A DNA stretch of 60,000 bases, taken from assembly GCF_910592395.1 (NCBI RefSeq), contig NC_088309.1, forward strand, positions 11,102,501-11,162,500, written 5' to 3'. Positions within the stretch are counted from its first letter, which is position 1, and each line of letters opens with the position of its first letter. The notes below the pieces were generated by a model. That model was not told where the DNA came from and made no database searches. It saw only the letters and a list, made by a program, of their open reading frames with translations. The translations under genes and the position numbers were made by a program. The DNA is from Lineus longissimus (lineage: Eukaryota > Nemertea > Pilidiophora > Heteronemertea > Lineidae). Positions 56,159 through 60,000 of this stretch are shown here, piece by piece.

Positions 56159-59100
56159 CTGTAACATACAGGCCCAAGGGTGTACATGTATCATTGCAAA
56201 GGTATTCCAATAACTGGTAAATAGTGTGCAAAGGGTTATTCATTAATGAAACTATAGCGCCTACACCTCATGGCTTTTATCATTTCTACATCGCTTTGGT
56301 GAGTAATTCTAAAATACCTTGGTACCGTAAAGTCAGCTTTTAAATGGAAAATGCATAAGCCTCGTTCTGAGAGCGGAGTGTTTTGGACACGCAACCAAGA
56401 TGCTCTACCAAAGTTCCCTCGGGTTGCACTAAAATGTGGAAACCATGCACACGTCACGTCAATGGAATTTCAGCTCACTTCAGAAGTTTGAGGCTCTCAA
56501 AACACTGTTTCAAACACAAATCAGTCAAGGAAGCATCAACTACCCTAAGTTTTTTAATGAGCACTACACATATTTGCCGAGAAAAACGCTCCAAATAGCC
56601 CATTTGCGCGGATTTTAGCATCACTTGAGTGAGCCGATGCGGACTTCCTATGCGCGCTGTACAAAATGTACATGTCTCATTTTCTGTAACGTTGCCGTAA
56701 CATATTGTAAACAACGGCGCTACCGGCGCTCCGGCCGGGCCGGCGATGGATGGAATTTGCCAAATTCGCACATATTCAAGTTATTTTCTTGGCCTATCTT
56801 TTTAAGTTTGAGGTATTTTAGAATAGAAATTGAACCCTCGGCTTCGGACCTTGGTTGAGTTACCAAGACACTCTCGGGTGGAGCTAAAATTTCGTCCAAA
56901 CCCTGTATTTTAGCTCCACCCGAGAGTGTCTTGGTAACTCAACCAAGGTCCTCCGCCTCGGGTTCAATTCCTTAAACTATATATACATGTAGGCTTTTCA
57001 ATTTTTACGACAATGTACATCACTGTATAAAGCCATGTCCAAAACCGCGTCGCAACGCTTGCCCCTACTAATGCAAGTATCAATTCGTTTCTTGCCCCCC
57101 CCCCCCCCCCCTCCTCAAGGGTAGTTAAGCTATCACCACTAATCTTTGCCGATGCTTGAGTAGTATTTATTTTTCCTTTAGTGAAAATTTGGCGAAGCTG
57201 GAAAGAATAAGGATGCTAATGTGTCGATGTCTTGTCGAACATACAGCCTTACCCAGTAAAATTAGTTCGGTTACTTTATATGACGGTGATAACTGATATA
57301 TTGTTGATGGTGATGTCTTGACGAAAGAAAAAGTAGCATTGGTGAAAAAAGGGTGATGCTTGAGCCTTAAGATGTCGTTATAGGGTGATAAGGTGTCGTA
57401 CCCTTGAGGAGGGGGGGGGGGGGTACAAGACACGAATTGGAACTTGCATAAAGATCAGCATCAATGTGACGCTAATACGTCCAGGCCATGACGTCAGAAA
57501 TTTGTCCACATGCCGAGGACAGGCGTGGCGTTCGTTTTGGGCAGAAGGGCGCAACCGTTGCCGGCGTGTGGACGGATGTTGATATCTTTTTTATTTTCGC
57601 ATGCTAGATGTCGGATTTTGCCATATACAACATACACCTGTGACAGCGCATGGCGGCGAGCAAGCACTGTCGGATGTCGGGGCCTCATTGCCACCGAATC
57701 CAACGCACAAGTATAGTAGCCGCAAGAATATTTACCAATGCATCATTATCCTTTGGATGATTCTATCTGTAGTCAGCGAACTGCCACTGTCAACGATCTT
57801 GTAGCATCCTCTGGACTTGGCTGCCTGATACAAAGGAACGAAATCCAAATTAAGTGCATGTAAGCAGCAGACCACGGTGTTCAAACTCAATATTTCTCTT
57901 ATTTTGATATAAACGTTCCATTCCATCTCCGCGCTCCGTGGGTTACTTGTCTGTCACGAGTACACACCGGACGCAGTGGCCCGACCTCGTCCAATTAGGA
58001 TGACGCAATCGACTGCTGCGGGAGTCTGGTCCTGAGGAAATCGCATCTCAGCAGGCCTTCGAACTGTTTCTAAAATACACTCGAACGGAGGGTATACTCC
58101 GTGGCAGTGATAGTACAGATATATACGCATAATATGTAGGCTCTTTCAGAAGTGAATAACCACGTCAGTTTGGGCCGCTTAGTAAAAACTCAAAAGTAGA
58201 AGCATGTAGATGCAGGCCGTGTAGAATTAGCGGAATGAGCGGATTCTGTACAAAATATGATATGATTTCATACAAAATGGAACTTAATGAATTTATTAAG
58301 TTTTAATTTGTTCGATACGCCACACAGATTATTTGAAAATCGCTTTTTACAGTCGTTAAGCCACGACTCGCAATGAGGGCATGAAAACTGATCTGTAGGG
58401 ACAGTTTAGTTCATTCGGTAGCCATGCGCATGCGCTGTATTACCGTACCTCCTTTCGTCTTCAGAATTCAGGCATGGCGACGATCATCGCGACAAATACT
58501 GGCTTTTCCATGTGATTGAAGCCCAGAATCCGCTCATTCCGCTAATTCTACATGGCCGTAGATGCATAGGCTACATCACTGTCAAATATATATACATACT
58601 AAGAGTAGGTAGCTTACCTGATACGGGTCTTGGCCATCCAAGTCCATTGGGGTGTCTGTCCGTCCGTGCACCACAATATCAATCTTCAAATACATTAAGA
58701 CATAGATCAATATCAGCAACTTGGTGAAATTGCAGCCGGCAGAATTTGACGTTAATGCCATTACGGACAGAATAGAGAGCGAAACGGACCACACTGGTAC
58801 AATTGAGTACCGGTATTTGTTTAATAAATCTTTTTTACATATGTGTATCATTCCCAGCTAGGCAATGCTCCTCTAACTGCCCGAGTTGTAGTCGTTGCCG
58901 GCCGATTCGACAACACGCGAGGAGACTGAAGGCCATTCATGTAACGCGGACGCAGGACACAATTCACAGACGGAGGGGATCTATTCTCAAATGGCCAAAA
59001 CCACTTTTCCCCCGCCCCCGTATATTACGGCCGGTGTAACATACGTCAGTTTTCTAATATTCCCCTTATCGTTCCTCCATTCAGAGAATAGGGCGACATC

Positions 59101-59939
59101 AAAACAACCATTCGAGTCCTAAATCAGAAAAGGTAACATATACTACACCGGGCATTGCTAGGCTTTTTAGGGGAAACAACCAATTGATGCTACATATTCT
59201 CATGTACATGACTGTATAATGGGAAACAATTAATGCCATCCCATACCTATTTATAAAGGGGAAACAATGCCTACCTTAAGTTCATCCATGATGGCCTCTG
59301 AGAGTATGTAAGGCGCACCAATGATAACTTCGTCAACGTACTTGAAAGATAGGGTAGCTAATACCCTCTCATGGAGGTTCATGATAGGGTAGTTAGTGCC
59401 CTTGCATCGGTTGACAACCTACATTATACAAGATAAAGTTCGGCATTGAATTATATCGTAGTATTTTTCAAGTTAACCCGGCTGAAAGCGCTTTGGCATC
59501 CCTTCGGAATGTTCCGCCGGGGTGCTCCACGGAATTTTTAAAGGAACAATTTCGCTCGGGACAACTTGAGTACGGTATTATGGACTATATTGGATTCAAG
59601 CTGGCCAGGGGTATATATAATCATACCGTACCATGAAAGTTTCGGAAAGACTTAGAGCTGCATAACGGGCTTTATTATAAGGATGATTACCTGGTGTTAC
59701 ATATGACGAACAGATCGTAAGATTTTGAAATTCGTGCTCTGTAAATTTTACAACAGTATATTCTGATAAGATACATTATTAAACTGGCGATTAATTTTGT
59801 TACGGGGAAATTCACATTTAAAAGTGGGACCGAAAAAAAGTCGATATAATAAGGGATCCTACCGCGTCTGAATGGATCCCGACAATGAGGAAGTCACCTT
59901 GTCCGGCGGCAGCTTCAAGGAAGTCAACATGTCCAGCAT
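56071..59939 (-). CDS. PCYT2: Ethanolamine-phosphate cytidylyltransferase, 3' part (five exons)
   Basis: The minus strand encodes the C-terminal cytidylyltransferase domain of PCYT2 (Pect), the cytosolic enzyme that makes CDP-ethanolamine from CTP and phosphoethanolamine in the Kennedy pathway to phosphatidylethanolamine. Five exons (59863-59939, 59275-59418, 58618-58683, 57736-57824, 56071-56158) join in phase to about 154 residues ending in a stop. They include GHVDFLE, NYPIMNLHER, VDEVIIGAPY, HGRTD, DPYQ and SGSSLTTDRIIQRI, all family signatures. The first domain and the start lie beyond position 60000. The gene is convergent with the flippase gene. Confidence 0.95.
56829..56969. repeat. 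Near-perfect hairpin with arms of about 60 bp
   Basis: accaagacactctcgggtgg on the left pairs exactly with ccacccgagagtgtcttggt on the right; loop of about 17 bp. It lies in the last PCYT2 intron. Confidence 0.88.
57095..57423. repeat. Inverted repeat capped by C17 and G13 runs
   Basis: A run of 17 C (57095-57111) plus tcctcaagggta is mirrored by tacccttgagga plus a run of 13 G (57411-57423). The interior holds weaker inverted matches (gatgcttgag). It lies in the last PCYT2 intron. Confidence 0.8.
57736..57824 (-). CDS. PCYT2: PCYT2 exon: SGSSLTTDRI motif
   Basis: 89 nt encoding AAKSRGCYKIVDSGSSLTTD and RIIQRIMMH. It matches the family DSGSNLTTDLIVQRI, the C-terminal CTP-binding signature. 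It ends with two bases of a codon at donor gtaaat; reading through instead gives an immediate TAA. Confidence 0.94.
58206..58567. repeat. Inverted-repeat element of about 360 bp
   Basis: gtagaattagcggaatgagc on the left pairs with gctcattccgctaattctac on the right. It lies just downstream of the HGRTD exon, in a PCYT2 intron. Confidence 0.75.
58618..58683 (-). CDS. PCYT2: PCYT2 exon: HGRTD region
   Basis: 66 nt, phase 0-0, encoding IDIVVHGRTDTPMDLDGQ and DPYQ. It matches human VDLVCHGKTEI and GSDPYQ. Acceptor ttgaag, donor gtaagc. Confidence 0.95.
59275..59418 (-). CDS. PCYT2: PCYT2 exon: NYPIMNLHER region
   Basis: 144 nt, phase 0-0, encoding VVNRCKGTNYPIMNLHERVL and KYVDEVIIGAPY up to MDELK. 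It matches human YKGKNYPIMNLHER and VSEVVIGAPY. Donor gtaggc. Confidence 0.96.
59863..59939 (-). CDS. PCYT2: PCYT2 exon with second HxGH motif (5'-most in window)
   Basis: 77 nt. It enters with two bases (at) of a split codon. If the upstream exon gives C, the start reads HAGHVDFLE, the HxGH nucleotide-binding motif of cytidylyltransferases. It continues GDFLIVGIHSDA. Acceptor ctag, donor gtagga. Confidence 0.93.
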
Positions 59940-60000
59940 CTAGTGAGGTTGGGTCAAGGTAATTTATCGAAGAAGCCACACTAGGCCATGTGTTCTGTTC

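Noticed and set aside
56475-56858. ORFs in the last PCYT2 intron
   Set aside because: No splice-consistent frame matches PCYT2 between the SGSSLTTD exon and the last exon, and no other homology was recognised.

Overview
The window is from an animal nuclear genome: long introns with GT-AG junctions, conserved metazoan proteins split into short exons, low coding density, and many palindromic MITE-like repeats and minisatellites. AT-rich composition, frequent acatgta words and the repeat style suggest a marine invertebrate, possibly a lophotrochozoan such as a mollusc. That placement is a guess. No tRNA, rRNA, CRISPR or prokaryotic feature was seen.

Region 1 (about 0.6-44 kb, + strand) is one large gene for a class 1b P4-ATPase, a phospholipid flippase of the ATP8B type. 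I could follow the reading frame through 23 exon positions from an ATG at 11832 to a TGA at 43969-43971. All phases match and the product is 1212 residues, close to human ATP8B2. A second in-phase first exon may lie at 623-722. Two exon positions are multiplied. Helix M2 with the preceding loop is encoded by four alternative 99-nt exons (19919, 20545, 21467, 24865), plus two dead tandem copies and one possible relic. Helix M6 is encoded by two alternative 84-nt exons (39646, 41455). If one of each is chosen per transcript, the gene makes up to eight flippases that differ in two membrane helices, one of them next to the known lipid entry gate. After the TGA the frame stays open for another 55 codons. 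The TGA has a leaky UGA-C context and a GC-rich hairpin 9 nt downstream, so stop-codon readthrough is possible.

Region 2 (about 44-56 kb) has no recognisable gene. It holds minisatellites (41-, 62- and about 43-bp units), MITE copies and a roughly 1-kb element with long terminal inverted repeats built from short ggtacaggaa-type units.

Region 3 (56-60 kb, - strand) is the 3' end of an ethanolamine-phosphate cytidylyltransferase gene (PCYT2): five exons covering the second cytidylyltransferase domain to the stop. Its 5' part lies beyond the window. It is convergent with the flippase gene. PCYT2 makes CDP-ethanolamine for phosphatidylethanolamine synthesis and P4-ATPases move phospholipids across membranes, so both genes concern membrane phospholipids. 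Nothing in the sequence shows co-regulation.
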